A DNA stretch of 40,868 nucleotides from Hyphomicrobiaceae bacterium (GCA_025359165.1 JANYHG010000175.1:1-40868); one strand, 5' to 3'. Counted from the stretch's first letter, positions 18,385-27,413 are shown. The notes: generated by a model not told the origin, from the letters alone. Numbers and translations: made by a program.

Positions 18385-19128
18385 TCAGGCGGTGATGAGG
18401 TCACGTTTGAACGCGCCGTTGCGGTAGTAGTAGTAGGGCACGGGATTGGTGCCGTGATCAAGCGAGCCGTTGTCGAGTTGTTCGGCCAAATCCTCGAGCA
18501 CGACGCGGGTGATGCGCGGCAGATCCAAAGCGCGGGCACCCTCCATGGTCACCCACTCGAGACCGCTCAATTCACCGTCATTGATCGCCTGCCGCTCGAC
18601 GATGGCCGAGGCATCGATGCAGAAGAAGCGGGTATCGAATCGGCGCGGCCGGCCGGGTGGCGTTACGGCGCGTGCGAAAAACGTGATGCCGGCGAGTGCC
18701 GGGGCGTATCCGGCTGCGAAGAATGTCTTCCAGCCTTCGGGCGGCGTCTTGGTCGCACCAGCGGACGAGGAGCCGATGATGAGCCCAGCTTCTTCGTAAG
18801 CTTCGCGCACGGCAGCGGCCGCCAGCGAGCGCGCCCGCGTCGCGGTGGGAAGTCCGCGCATGCCGACCTTAAGCTTGGCGATCTCGCTCTCGCGCAGATC
18901 CGAGGCGACAGTGACCGACTTATCGGTGCGATCGACCCGGCCGCCGGGAAACACGTACTTGCCCGCCATGAACGCCAGATCGGCGCGGCGCTTGCCGAGC
19001 AGCAACTTGGGTTCGTTGCCGGTGCGATCGACGATGACCAGCGTGGCGGCATCTTTGGGACGCAACAACTTCGCGGCGGGATTGCGCTTCTCGCTGAACT
19101 CTTTTTTCAACGCGTCCATTTCAGCCAT
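18385..19128 (-). CDS. NUDIX hydrolase with an extended Nudix box
   Basis: A 247-residue protein with the Nudix fold. The conserved box is split: GKYVFPGGRVD marks its start and REAYEEAGLI its catalytic end, with 44 residues between the key glycine and REAYEEAG instead of the usual 13. This insertion is also known in NUDT19-type and related bacterial proteins. Nudix enzymes cleave nucleoside diphosphates linked to another group, such as CoA or sugars; the substrate here is open. The stop of the upstream DUF983 gene overlaps its start by eight bases, so the two are expressed together. Confidence 0.85.
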   Translation of the reverse strand: MAEMDALKKEFSEKRNPAAKLLRPKDAATLVIVDRTGNEPKLLLGKRRADLAFMAGKYVFPGGRVDRTDKSVTVASDLRESEIAKLKVGMRGLPTATRARSLAAAAVREAYEEAGLIIGSSSAGATKTPPEGWKTFFAAGYAPALAGITFFARAVTPPGRPRRFDTRFFCIDASAIVERQAINDGELSGLEWVTMEGARALDLPRITRVVLEDLAEQLDNGSLDHGTNPVPYYYYRNGAFKRDLITA

Positions 19129-19585
19129 GTTTGCTCGCGGCGACAGAGACAGTCGGCCAGGGCTCGGGCAGCGACGGATCGGGATCGGTTCCGAACCCGT
19201 GCATACGCATGGCCCATTGCTGGCCGATCAAGGCCCCCTTGATGCGCGGGAGCAGCCACAAAGACAAGCCCAGTGTGGCCGGTCCCCACAGCAACGCATG
19301 CACCCAGAGTTCGGGATGATACTGTCTCTCGACCACCAACACCAACCCGACCACGATGTGCGCGACGATCGTCATCGTAAAGTAGGGCGGCGCATCGTCG
19401 GCGCGGTGATGATGCAGGACCTGACCGCACGTGGCGCAGGTATCGACGACTTTGAGATACTTGCCATAGAGCGCACCGTCGCCGCAGGCCGGGCATCGCT
19501 GCTGCCAACCGCGCCACAGTGCCGGCCACGCGGCGCGCGGACCGGAACGATGGGATACGGACGGGTCGGAGATGACAACAGCCAA
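19121..19585 (-). CDS. DUF983 family membrane protein
   Basis: A 154-residue protein. A zinc-ribbon-like pair, CPACG (about 32-36) and CATCG (about 50-54), is followed by the DUF983 segment ADDAPPYFTM and two membrane helices (about 73-90 and 95-113) ending in a polar tail. The family is widespread in alphaproteobacteria, often near nudix or cytochrome oxidase genes, with no proven function. Its 3' end overlaps the NUDIX start by eight bases. Upstream lies a gap holding one small secreted gene. Confidence 0.85.
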   Translation of the reverse strand: MAVVISDPSVSHRSGPRAAWPALWRGWQQRCPACGDGALYGKYLKVVDTCATCGQVLHHHRADDAPPYFTMTIVAHIVVGLVLVVERQYHPELWVHALLWGPATLGLSLWLLPRIKGALIGQQWAMRMHGFGTDPDPSLPEPWPTVSVAASKHG

Positions 19586-19764
19586 GGCGAAACCTCGCTA
19601 CGGGACCAAACTCGAGATCGGGAAGTGTCTCTTGAACATGGGCTGCAGGGGCGCGCGCGTCAATGCCGCGCGCGGTCGCTGCGTCGACGCGTGGGCCGTC
19701 GGAAAAACTGCAGTCAGTCGGGTCGCGTTTGGGACAGCCTTATTGTTCCTTCGCGTGGCCGGTC

Positions 19765-19908
19765 CTAGGCTTTGACGCATTTGTGCTCGTCGCTCACGAC
19801 GTAGCCTTTTTTGCATTTGGGGTGCGGTTGGTCGCCGTGCGCGCGAGCGGAGACAACGCCCGCGACAAGCAACGAAAGTACGGCGAGCAAAAGTTTAGAA
19901 GGGCGCAT
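19765..19908 (-). CDS. Small secreted peptide, 47 residues
   Basis: MRPSKLLLAVLSLLVAGVVS is a clear signal peptide (cut near ARA-HG). The mature part is only about 25 residues: it begins HGDQPHPKC and ends with a second Cys and a Lys. It holds three His, two Cys and several Lys. GAGA lies just before the ATG at 19908. It is on the same strand as, and 120 bases after, the outer-membrane protein gene, whose mature part also begins HGDHGG. A metal-related role is possible from the His/Cys content and context only. It is the only gene seen in the 442-base gap 19586-20027. Confidence 0.65.
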   Translation of the reverse strand: MRPSKLLLAVLSLLVAGVVSARAHGDQPHPKCKKGYVVSDEHKCVKA

Positions 19909-20027
19909 GGCGTTCTCTTTCGATCAGGACTTTGGGGCGGAAGGCTGAGGCGCGGCATCGTCGACAAATAAGCGGTCGCGAATGCCGCACAGAGACACGG
20001 TCGGCGCACGCAGAAATGCGACGCGCA

Positions 20028-21083
20028 TTAGAATTTAACCGCGATGCCGGTGGTGGCCTGCAGTCTGGGCTCGGATTGAATGCCGTTGAGGTGACGCGCG
20101 ACAGGCACGCCGACACTCAGGAAGCCTGACCAGTTGTCGACGCTGAGGCGGGCACCTGGCGACAGGAACACCACGTTGCCGCCGGTGTTGCCGTCACGCT
20201 CGCCGGCAATCGTCTGCGCGCCGCTCCATTGGCCGTTCAAGCCCAGTGAAACATCGAGCGCGACTTTCGACGAGGCTTGCGCGGGCGGATGATCGACGCC
20301 GCCGTGGCGCATCATGCCATCGAAGGGACCGCCCAGATGCATGGCGTGATCGTGCGATCCGCCATTGGTCCACAAGCGGTAACTCGCGCCGATGCCGTAG
20401 CTGGCGCGATCGCCAAGACGCGTGTCCTGCAAGCCTGCGCCTGCGCGGGTGTAGAGCGCATTGGCGCTGAAACTCCACAAACCCGCCTGTTTGGAGGCGG
20501 CGGCACCGATCGAGGGATCCCACGAGCCGCTGCCGGGCTGGTGCTCGCTCTCGAAAAGGACACCGTCGCGATCGAGGGCATTGGTGCGGCCGGTGGGTGC
20601 CTTGAGGCCTAGGATCACGGCAGCGTCGAGACCAGCAGCGGTATCGTTCAAGACCCGGTACGTGGCGAAAGCCGATGCGTCGCCGAAGCCGTAGACCCCG
20701 CCACGCTCCGTGATGCCGGGGCCGGCGATGTCGGTTTCGCGTATGTCGCGGTTGGCGAGGTAGGGAAGGCGCGCAGTGATGGTGAGATCTTTGGTCAAGC
20801 CGTAGGACAGCGCAAGCGATGGCACGGCGATGGTGCGAATGGCGTGTACACCTTCGACGCCGGCAGTTGCGAGATCGTTCAGCCGCGCATCGCTGAGCGG
20901 TTTGTAGGAGACCATATCGTACTGTAGCGTGACGAGTGTGATACCCTGCGGTAACACGCTGCCGTCGGCACCGCCGCCATGATCGCCGTGGGCATAAGCG
21001 GATTGTATCGAGGTAAGGCAAAGGATGCCGACTGCGGCGCAGAGGGCGACCGCCCGCGTTCGGCGAGCGAAAAAGCAAGACAT
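20028..21083 (-). CDS. Outer-membrane beta-barrel protein, His-rich N-terminus (MetA-pathway type)
   Basis: A 351-residue protein with a signal peptide (MSCFFARRTRAVALCAAVG..., cut after AYA), a mature start HGDHGGG, alternating beta-strand pattern throughout and a C-terminal phenylalanine (TGIAVKF), all typical of an outer-membrane barrel. It resembles the transporter-like proteins of the phenol-degradation/MetA-like group (PF13557), often found near metal genes. The ATG at 21083 follows TGGAG at proper spacing; a longer frame upstream (to 21173) lacks these signs. Loops hold further His clusters (GGSHDHAMHLGG). It follows the DUF2946 gene by 67 bases, on the same strand. Confidence 0.75.
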   Translation of the reverse strand: MSCFFARRTRAVALCAAVGILCLTSIQSAYAHGDHGGGADGSVLPQGITLVTLQYDMVSYKPLSDARLNDLATAGVEGVHAIRTIAVPSLALSYGLTKDLTITARLPYLANRDIRETDIAGPGITERGGVYGFGDASAFATYRVLNDTAAGLDAAVILGLKAPTGRTNALDRDGVLFESEHQPGSGSWDPSIGAAASKQAGLWSFSANALYTRAGAGLQDTRLGDRASYGIGASYRLWTNGGSHDHAMHLGGPFDGMMRHGGVDHPPAQASSKVALDVSLGLNGQWSGAQTIAGERDGNTGGNVVFLSPGARLSVDNWSGFLSVGVPVARHLNGIQSEPRLQATTGIAVKF

Positions 21084-21150
21084 GGAAGGCTCCAGAAACG
21101 TGCACGGGTTCGATGTGCGCAAAGGGCGCACGACGGCTTCAGGCAACAGT

Positions 21151-21558
21151 TCAGGAGTAAGACGGTGGCGCACGCGCGCCGAGCTGCGGACCGACGTCGA
21201 TCGGTGGCGTGGATAGGTGAGCGAACGGCGCTACGCGAGCCGTATCGGGCGATAGAATGCCGAATGAGAGGGCAGACGTTGCTGGCTGAAACAGGTGCGC
21301 GAGCGCGCCGAACGCGCAGGCATCGCTCGCCTTGCGGGCGGCTTCGGCAGGGACTCGAGGTGCACTCTCGGGCGTGGCCGCCTGAACAAGTCCGTGCTCG
21401 CTGCAGATGACGAACGCGGCAGACTCGCCGGAGCGCACGCCGAACTGCGGCATGTAGCCAACCGGCAGCAAGGCGCGCAACATGACACCGAGCAGCAACC
21501 AGCGCGCGACGGTCGCATGCCAGCCTGTCAGCACTCGCGTTCGAGCCAAATCGCCCAT
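21151..21558 (-). CDS. DUF2946 family protein
   Basis: A 135-residue protein with an N-terminal hydrophobic helix (WLLLGVMLRALLPVGYMP) and the family marks LPVGYMP, ICSEHG and CAFGALAH. DUF2946 proteins are short membrane or exported proteins commonly linked with copper and TonB loci; the function is not proven. It is the first gene of a minus-strand set with the outer-membrane barrel and the small secreted peptide. The 177 bases between it and rnr show no clear promoter. Confidence 0.7.
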   Translation of the reverse strand: MGDLARTRVLTGWHATVARWLLLGVMLRALLPVGYMPQFGVRSGESAAFVICSEHGLVQAATPESAPRVPAEAARKASDACAFGALAHLFQPATSALSFGILSPDTARVAPFAHLSTPPIDVGPQLGARAPPSYS

Positions 21559-21735
21559 ACTGTAGAGAGTCTCATGCGAACTCGTGATTCGTCAACGGCT
21601 CGGCGGGAAAAGCGCCAAGGCAATACGATTTCGATTGCGCCGACACCTTCGATGCCTGACGCGATGAACGAAGGCACCGGAAGCGACACTCAGCTAACCT
21701 GACGCGTAACAGGGCAGTTTCTTTACACAAGCGCT

Positions 21736-24057
21736 CTACCGCCGCTTTGGCCCCTTCCGGCCGAGCCGGGCACCCATTTTGCCAAGGTCGCGGCGGGTGC
21801 CGCGGAGGCCCTTGCCGCCACCGGAGGCCACCATATCCTTGTGACCTTCGCTGAGCATTTCGAAGCGCAGCGCGCCGGCGGTCGGCACCGCCTCGACGAG
21901 ACGCACGTTGACCGTATCGCCGAGACGGAAGCCGCGCCGGGTGCGGTCGCCGATGAGGGCGTGACTGGCGGGGTCGTGGACGAAGAAATCATCGCCCAGC
22001 GTCGAGATGGGAATGAAGCCGTCGGCACCGGTGTCGGCGAGTTTGACGAACAGTCCCGACTTGGTGACGCCGGCGATGCGGCCACGGAATTCAGCACCGA
22101 CGCGGTCGGCCAGATGGGTGGCGATCAGGCGGTCGGTGGTCTCGCGCTCCGCGGCCATGGCGCGCCGCTCCATCTGCGAGATGTTCTCGGCGATCTCGGT
22201 CAGCGCGCCCAACTCGGCGTCGGTGATGCCGTCGCTGCCGAGGCCCAGCGCGCGCACGAGACAGCGGTGCACGATCAGATCGGCGTAGCGGCGGATGGGC
22301 GAGGTGAAGTGCGCGTAGCGCTTGAGGTTCAGGCCGAAGTGGCCGAGATTGCCAGGTGCATAGACCGCCTGCGATTGCGAGCGCAGGACCACCTCGTTGA
22401 TGAGATCGGCACTCGGCATGGTCTTGGCTTTGGTCAGGATCTCGTTGAAGTGCAGCGGTCGCAGGTTGCCCGCTTTGGGCAATTGCAGCTCGAGGGTTGC
22501 CAGAAAATCGCCGAGCGAGGCGAGCTTCTCCTTCGATGGCTGCTCGTGCACCCGGTAGATCAGCTTGGTGCGCTTCTCTTCCAGCGTTTCGGCGGCGGCG
22601 ACGTTGGCCTGGATCATGAACTCTTCGATCAGGCGATGGGCGGTCAGACGTTCGGGCACGATGACGCTGGCGACGCGACCAGCCGCATCGAGCACGATCT
22701 TGCGCTCAGGCAAATCCAGATCGAGCGGCGCACGGCCATCACGCGCGCGGCTGACGGCGGCATAGGCAGCCCACAGCGGCTTCAGCGCGGTTTCGAGGAC
22801 GGCTGCGGCCTTCGGCGTCGGTTTGCCGTCGATGGCTGCTTGCGCTTCCTGGTAGCTGAGTTTGGCGGCCGAGCGCATCAGCGCGCGGTGAAAGGTGTGG
22901 CGCTTCTTGTGGCCGGTGGCGTCGAAGATCATCTCGACGGCGAGGCACGGGCGCTCCTCCAGTTCGCGTAGCGAGCAGAGGTCGTTGGAGATGCGTTCGG
23001 GCAGCATCGGCACGACGCGATCGGGGAAGTAGACCGAATTGCCGCGCAACCGCGCCTCACGGTCGAGGAGCGTGCCGGGCCGCACGTAGGCAGCGACGTC
23101 GGCGATGGCGACGATGACGCGCCACCCGCCGGGATTGGTGACATCGGCGTCTGACGTGGCGTAGACGGCGTCGTCGTGGTCGCGAGCGTCGACCGGATCG
23201 ATTGTCAGCAGCGGGAGGTTCGTGAGGTCGCGGCGCTTGTCATGCGTCAGCGCAGGCAGATGCTGCACTTCCTCCAGTACGCGTGCGGGGAATTCGTCGG
23301 GAATGCCGTGCGTGTGAATGGCGATGAGCGAGATTTGCCGCTGATCACTGGGGTTGCCTACGCTCTCGACGATCTTGGCATGGGGGGTGCCGTGCCGGCC
23401 GCGGATCAAGTCGAAGCGGACGAGATCACCGTTCTTGGCGTCGCCGGCCTGTTGGACGTCGACCGGCCAGGAGCGCATTTCTTTTTTGTCGATGGGTTCG
23501 ATGACGCCGCCGCCCTTGGGCCCTGATGCCGTGTTGGCGCGGAAGATACCGAGCGCGCGGGTGCGTTCCTTGGGCAGCTTCTTGATCGGCTCGACGGCGT
23601 AAGCGTAGCGATCGCCTGTGAGGCGGATGGTGCGGGCAAGAATGCGGTCGCCGCCACCGAGCGTGAAGCGCTCGTCGCCACCCGAGCGGCGCGGCATACG
23701 GACGACGGTCTTGGGGCGTGCGCCGTTGGCGTCGTCCCAGACTTGCGGCTCGGCGATCAAGTCGCCCTCGGGATCGCGGCCGACGATATCGAACGTGGCA
23801 ACGGCGGGCAGGCGGCCTTTCTCCTGCAGCGCGGTGCGGTTGCCGGAGAGTTGCCCGGCCTCCGTCATCTCCTGCAGCAACAGCTTGAGGGCGATGCGAT
23901 TATCGCCCTTGATCGAAAAGGCACGCGCGATCTCGCGCTTACCGACAGTTTCGGTGGCGCCCTGAATGAACTGCAGCACGTCCTCTTTGGAGGGCATGCC
24001 GGCCGGCCCCCTGGGCGGCTGGACTTTGGATGCTGGGGCTTTACCGCGCGGCGCCAT
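21736..24057 (-). CDS. rnr: Ribonuclease R
   Basis: A 773-residue 3'-5' exoribonuclease that degrades structured RNA. In order: an N-terminal helix-turn-helix-like domain (KREIARAFSIKGDNR), cold-shock-like domains, the RNB catalytic domain with DARDHDDAV near residue 290 (Asp residues hold Mg2+) and SPIRRYADLIVHR, then an S1 domain (about 640-725, FRGRIAGVTKSGLFVKL) and a basic tail ending GRKGPKRR. GGAGAG sits before the ATG at 24057, which I prefer over a GTG 33 bases upstream. In alphaproteobacteria topA often lies nearby, but it is not seen here. The gene is divergent from uvrD. Confidence 0.95.
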   Translation of the reverse strand: MAPRGKAPASKVQPPRGPAGMPSKEDVLQFIQGATETVGKREIARAFSIKGDNRIALKLLLQEMTEAGQLSGNRTALQEKGRLPAVATFDIVGRDPEGDLIAEPQVWDDANGARPKTVVRMPRRSGGDERFTLGGGDRILARTIRLTGDRYAYAVEPIKKLPKERTRALGIFRANTASGPKGGGVIEPIDKKEMRSWPVDVQQAGDAKNGDLVRFDLIRGRHGTPHAKIVESVGNPSDQRQISLIAIHTHGIPDEFPARVLEEVQHLPALTHDKRRDLTNLPLLTIDPVDARDHDDAVYATSDADVTNPGGWRVIVAIADVAAYVRPGTLLDREARLRGNSVYFPDRVVPMLPERISNDLCSLRELEERPCLAVEMIFDATGHKKRHTFHRALMRSAAKLSYQEAQAAIDGKPTPKAAAVLETALKPLWAAYAAVSRARDGRAPLDLDLPERKIVLDAAGRVASVIVPERLTAHRLIEEFMIQANVAAAETLEEKRTKLIYRVHEQPSKEKLASLGDFLATLELQLPKAGNLRPLHFNEILTKAKTMPSADLINEVVLRSQSQAVYAPGNLGHFGLNLKRYAHFTSPIRRYADLIVHRCLVRALGLGSDGITDAELGALTEIAENISQMERRAMAAERETTDRLIATHLADRVGAEFRGRIAGVTKSGLFVKLADTGADGFIPISTLGDDFFVHDPASHALIGDRTRRGFRLGDTVNVRLVEAVPTAGALRFEMLSEGHKDMVASGGGKGLRGTRRDLGKMGARLGRKGPKRR

Positions 24058-24273
24058 GAAACTCTCCGTGTGTGGTGCCAGCGGTATCACATATTCGCGC
24101 TGCCGGGGCTAAGGACCGGCATTCTGCCACAGGCTGAGGTGGCCAAGCCAGACTCCAGCCGGCCCTGCAGTCCCTCGGAACAGCCCTTGTGATGCCGCCG
24201 TGCGCACCCGATCTGCTGTGAGTAACGGCAGCCGCCGCATCGTGGCCACGAACAGCTATGATATACATCCCCC

Positions 24274-26295
24274 ATGACAAACTCGTTCACATTGCCGTCT
24301 TTTGTCCACAGCGCCGCCGCAGACGGATCGGGTGGCGGCGGTGGTGCGGGATCTGACAGCGGGGCCCGATCGGGCGGCCTGAGCCTGTCGCAGCGCGCCA
24401 TGCAGGGGGCTGCGCCGCCCTACCTCGCCGGGCTCAATCCCGAACAGCGGCAGGCGGTCGAGACGCTGGATGGGCCAGTGCTCGTGCTGGCCGGCGCCGG
24501 CACCGGCAAGACCAAGGTGCTGACAACCCGCATCGGTCACATCCTCGCGACCGGCCGCGCGTTCCCCAGTCAAGTGCTGGCCGTCACCTTTACCAACAAG
24601 GCCGCGCGAGAGATGCGCGAACGGATCGGCAGCCTGATCGGCGGTGCCGTCGAGGGCATGACGTGGCTGGGCACGTTCCACTCCATCGGCGTCAAGATCC
24701 TGCGCCGGCATGCCGAACTGGTCGGGCTCAAGTCGGGCTTCACGATCATCGACATGGACGACAGCCTGCGCCTGATGAAACAAGTGATCGAAGCCGAGGG
24801 GCTGGACAAGGAGCGCTGGCCGGCGCGGCAGCTGGCCAACCTGATCGACAGCTGGAAAAATCGCGGCATGACGCCGGACAAGGTCCCGGCAGGCGAAGGC
24901 CAGAACTTCGGCAACGGCACCGGGCTCAAGTTGTATACGGCCTATCAGCAGCGGCTGAAGGATCTCAACGCCTGCGACTTCGGCGATTTGCTGCTGGAGT
25001 GCATCCGCCTGTTCCAAACGCACCCGGACGTGCTGGCCGATTACCATCGCCGCTTCAAGTTCATGCTGGTCGACGAGTATCAGGACACCAACGTCGCGCA
25101 ATATATGTGGTTGCGGTTGCTGGCGCAGGGCTGCCCGAACCTCTGCTGCGTCGGCGACGACGACCAGTCGATCTACGGCTGGCGCGGCGCGGAAGTCGAC
25201 AACATCCTGCGCTTCGACAAGGATTTCCCCGGCGCGACCGTCATTCGCCTTGAACGCAACTATCGCTCCGACGGCCACATCCTCGGAGCCGCCGCTGCCT
25301 TGATCGGCCAGAACAAGGGCCGCCTCGGCAAGACGCTGTTCACCGATGGCGACCTCGGCGCGAAGGTGACCGTGACGGGCGTGTGGGACGACGAGGAAGA
25401 AGCCCGCACGGTCGGCGAAGAAATCGAGCGGCTGCAGAAGTCGCATCATCCGCTGAACGAGGTGGCCATCCTGGTGCGCGCTTCGGCGCAGATGCGCGCC
25501 ATCGAAGATCGCTTCATCACGCTGGGATTGCCGTATCGCGTCATCGGCGGCCCGCGCTTCTACGAGCGGCAGGAAATCAAGGACGCCATCGCCTATCTCG
25601 AAGTGGTCGCCAATCCGCTCAACGATCTCAAGTTCGAGCGCATCGTCAATGTTCCGAAACGCGGGCTCGGCGAGACCTCGGTCAAACGGATCATGGAATA
25701 TGCCCGTGCGCGGTCGATCCCGATGACGGTCGCGACGCGCGAAATCATCGAGACGGAGGAACTCGGCGGCAAGGCGCGGCGGGGCTTCCGCGATCTGCTC
25801 AATCAGTTCGAGCATTGGCGCAGCCAGGTCGACCGCATCAGGCACACGGAACTTGCCGAACTGATCCTGGACGAGAGCGGCTATACCGCCATGTGGCAGG
25901 CCGACAAAGGCCCGCAGTCGCAGGCGCGGCTGGAAAACCTGAAGGAACTCGTGCGCTTCATGGAGCAATTCGAGACGCTCGCGGGGTTCCTCGAACATGT
26001 GTCGCTGGTGATGGATACGGCCAGCGGCGACGACGGCGACCGCGTGTCGCTGATGACGCTGCACGCGGCTAAGGGCCTCGAATTTGGCACGGTGTTTCTG
26101 ACCGGCTGGGAGGAGGGGCTGTTCCCGCACCAGCGCTCGCTCGACGAAAGCGGACTGCAGGGCCTGGAGGAAGAGCGGCGACTGGCCTACGTCGGCCTGA
26201 CACGCGGCAAGCACAATGTGCGCGTTTCATTCGCACAGAATCGCCGTCTGCGCGGCCTCTATCAAAGCGCGGTGCCATCGCGCTTCGTCTACTAG
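24274..26295 (+). CDS. uvrD: UvrD/PcrA-type DNA helicase, ended early by a TAG stop
   Basis: A 673-residue superfamily 1 helicase. Walker A is AGAGTGKT (73-80), motif Ia is VTFTNKAAREM, Walker B is DEYQD (267-271), motif III is GDDDQSIYGWRGA and motif V/VI lie in TLHAAKGLEF and EERRLAYVGLTR. All motor parts are present, so the protein should unwind DNA. A Gly/Ser-rich N-terminal extension (about 1-50) precedes them. The frame ends at TAG 26293-26295, in the place where relatives continue with ELPE...HVEVTE, a linker and a C-terminal Tudor-like domain. That remainder is still readable downstream in the same frame. UvrD acts in nucleotide excision and mismatch repair. Confidence 0.92.
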   Translation: MTNSFTLPSFVHSAAADGSGGGGGAGSDSGARSGGLSLSQRAMQGAAPPYLAGLNPEQRQAVETLDGPVLVLAGAGTGKTKVLTTRIGHILATGRAFPSQVLAVTFTNKAAREMRERIGSLIGGAVEGMTWLGTFHSIGVKILRRHAELVGLKSGFTIIDMDDSLRLMKQVIEAEGLDKERWPARQLANLIDSWKNRGMTPDKVPAGEGQNFGNGTGLKLYTAYQQRLKDLNACDFGDLLLECIRLFQTHPDVLADYHRRFKFMLVDEYQDTNVAQYMWLRLLAQGCPNLCCVGDDDQSIYGWRGAEVDNILRFDKDFPGATVIRLERNYRSDGHILGAAAALIGQNKGRLGKTLFTDGDLGAKVTVTGVWDDEEEARTVGEEIERLQKSHHPLNEVAILVRASAQMRAIEDRFITLGLPYRVIGGPRFYERQEIKDAIAYLEVVANPLNDLKFERIVNVPKRGLGETSVKRIMEYARARSIPMTVATREIIETEELGGKARRGFRDLLNQFEHWRSQVDRIRHTELAELILDESGYTAMWQADKGPQSQARLENLKELVRFMEQFETLAGFLEHVSLVMDTASGDDGDRVSLMTLHAAKGLEFGTVFLTGWEEGLFPHQRSLDESGLQGLEEERRLAYVGLTRGKHNVRVSFAQNRRLRGLYQSAVPSRFVY

Positions 26296-26826
26296 CTGCC
26301 CGAGTCGCACGTGGAAGTGACCTAAGCCAAAAGTCCGTTCGGCGGTGCCTATCAGAATTTTGCGGGACCGGGATCGTTCGGGCGGCAGAACCCTTATGGC
26401 AAAAGCCGCTTCGACGACAACGTGCCGTCGCCATATGAAAGCACGTACAATACGCCGGGATGGCAGCGGGCACAGCAGCACTGGAAGGGCGGCGGCGGTA
26501 ACGCGTCGTCGGGTGGCGGCAATTTCGGGGGCAACAGCGCCTCCGGTTCGGGCAACTTCTCGACGGGTGCGGCCAAGCCAAAATTCCAGACGGCCAACAA
26601 GTTCCAGACCGCGAAAGCAGTGCCGAAACGTGGCCCCCAAACCATCGAGGGGGAACTCGTCGCGGCTTCGAGCGCGCCGGGGCTCGGCTTCCTCAAGGGC
26701 GAACGCGTCACGCACCAGAAGCTCGGCGCGGGCACAGTCGTCGAAGTCGATGGCAACAAGCTGACGATCGAATTCGATGAAGCCGGACGCAAGCGCGTGG
26801 TGGATGCGTTCGTGGATCGAGCGTGA
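26296..26826 (+). pseudogene. In-frame C-terminal remainder of uvrD behind two stop codons
   Basis: The uvrD frame continues after TAG (26293-26295) as LPESHVEVT, meets TAA at 26323-26325, then runs 166 codons to TGA at 26824-26826. It encodes a Gly/Ser/Asn-rich linker with NTPGWQRAQ, then the conserved end GERVTHQKLGAGTVVEVDG...FDEAGRK, which is the PcrA/UvrD C-terminal domain known to contact RNA polymerase. There is no frameshift and no other stop. Both stops are one G-to-T change away from glutamate codons expected in relatives. A downstream restart is possible (GTG 26422), but no good ribosome site is seen. Confidence 0.8.
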
Positions 26827-26829
26827 GGA

Positions 26830-27335
26830 CGGCTTAGTGGGTATTATCCATACCTGCAACTTACGCGCGCAGATTGCGCCGCGTTGTGCTATACGTTTCT
26901 GCATCCCATGGTCATCAGGGGGCGGCTTGTGAGCGTTCACGACCCCCGACCGGGAGCCGTGTCGGAGCGGCGCTTGGATCGCAAGATTCGGGCAGCGGCG
27001 TACAAGGAAGAGAATTCCGAAGGTGCCGTGCGAAGCGGAAGGCGCAAGCCGACCACGACGCAACCGTTCCGAATATAAAACCGGTCCGATGGTGCGAGGT
27101 CACGCACGGCACCTGGCTCGAACTGGCGGACACTCGTGCCCCCAACAACGCTTCGCTTGATCAGCGAGCGGTTCGAGCGATCCCCCGGCGGCAAATTGGG
27201 ACGTGATGCTCAGGCATCATTTTCCGATCACGCGAGCATCACGTCCCGCCCCTGGTTTGGGGCCAGAAAGTGAGCTGGAACTGGTTAAAACCACACGGTG
27301 AGAGCCGGTGTGGCTGGAGGTGTTTTTGCATCAGT
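26830..27335 (+). repeat. Intergenic repeat element, copy B
   Basis: The second copy of the element at 17605-18105 lies a few bases after the uvrD tail. It contains a GTG-started frame (26929-27078) of exactly the same length as in copy A (49 codons plus stop), G-rich sequence before it, and the identical 32-base block at 27267-27298. The two 49-residue products share only about 12 aligned residues, so the DNA is better conserved at the 3' half than in the frame. This element fills most of the 587-base gap before the FkbM gene. Confidence 0.85.
27198..27313 (+). ncRNA. Candidate structured RNA with alternative hairpins (copy B)
   Basis: GGGACGTGATGCT (27198-27210) pairs perfectly with AGCATCACGTCCC (27235-27247). 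Compared with copy A the last pair changes from C-G to T-A, a compensatory change. GTGATGC (27203-27209) can also pair with GCATCAT (27214-27220). GCCCC/GGGGC (27248-27252 with 27259-27263) and CCACAC/GTGTGG (27291-27313) follow, then TTTTT at 27323-27327. Structure is supported by two copies only. Confidence 0.4.
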
Positions 27336-27413
27336 AACGCTCGCAGGACCGTTCTCGACGGAGCCCGCCTGCGAGCGTCGAAAAATCTCAGTAAAGATAA
27401 GGCGTGCAATCGT

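Noticed and set aside
18188-18400. A 70-codon open frame on minus after the NUDIX gene
   Set aside because: It has no ATG, GTG or TTG near its beginning, no ribosome site and no family match. A repeated CTTGTCGTGGGTG (about 18263 and 18347) hints at old duplication, but the evidence is too thin to call a gene or pseudogene.
24256-26214. A 652-codon minus-strand frame opposite uvrD
   Set aside because: It is the antisense shadow of a GC-rich helicase gene. The product has no recognisable domain, while the plus strand shows all helicase motifs.
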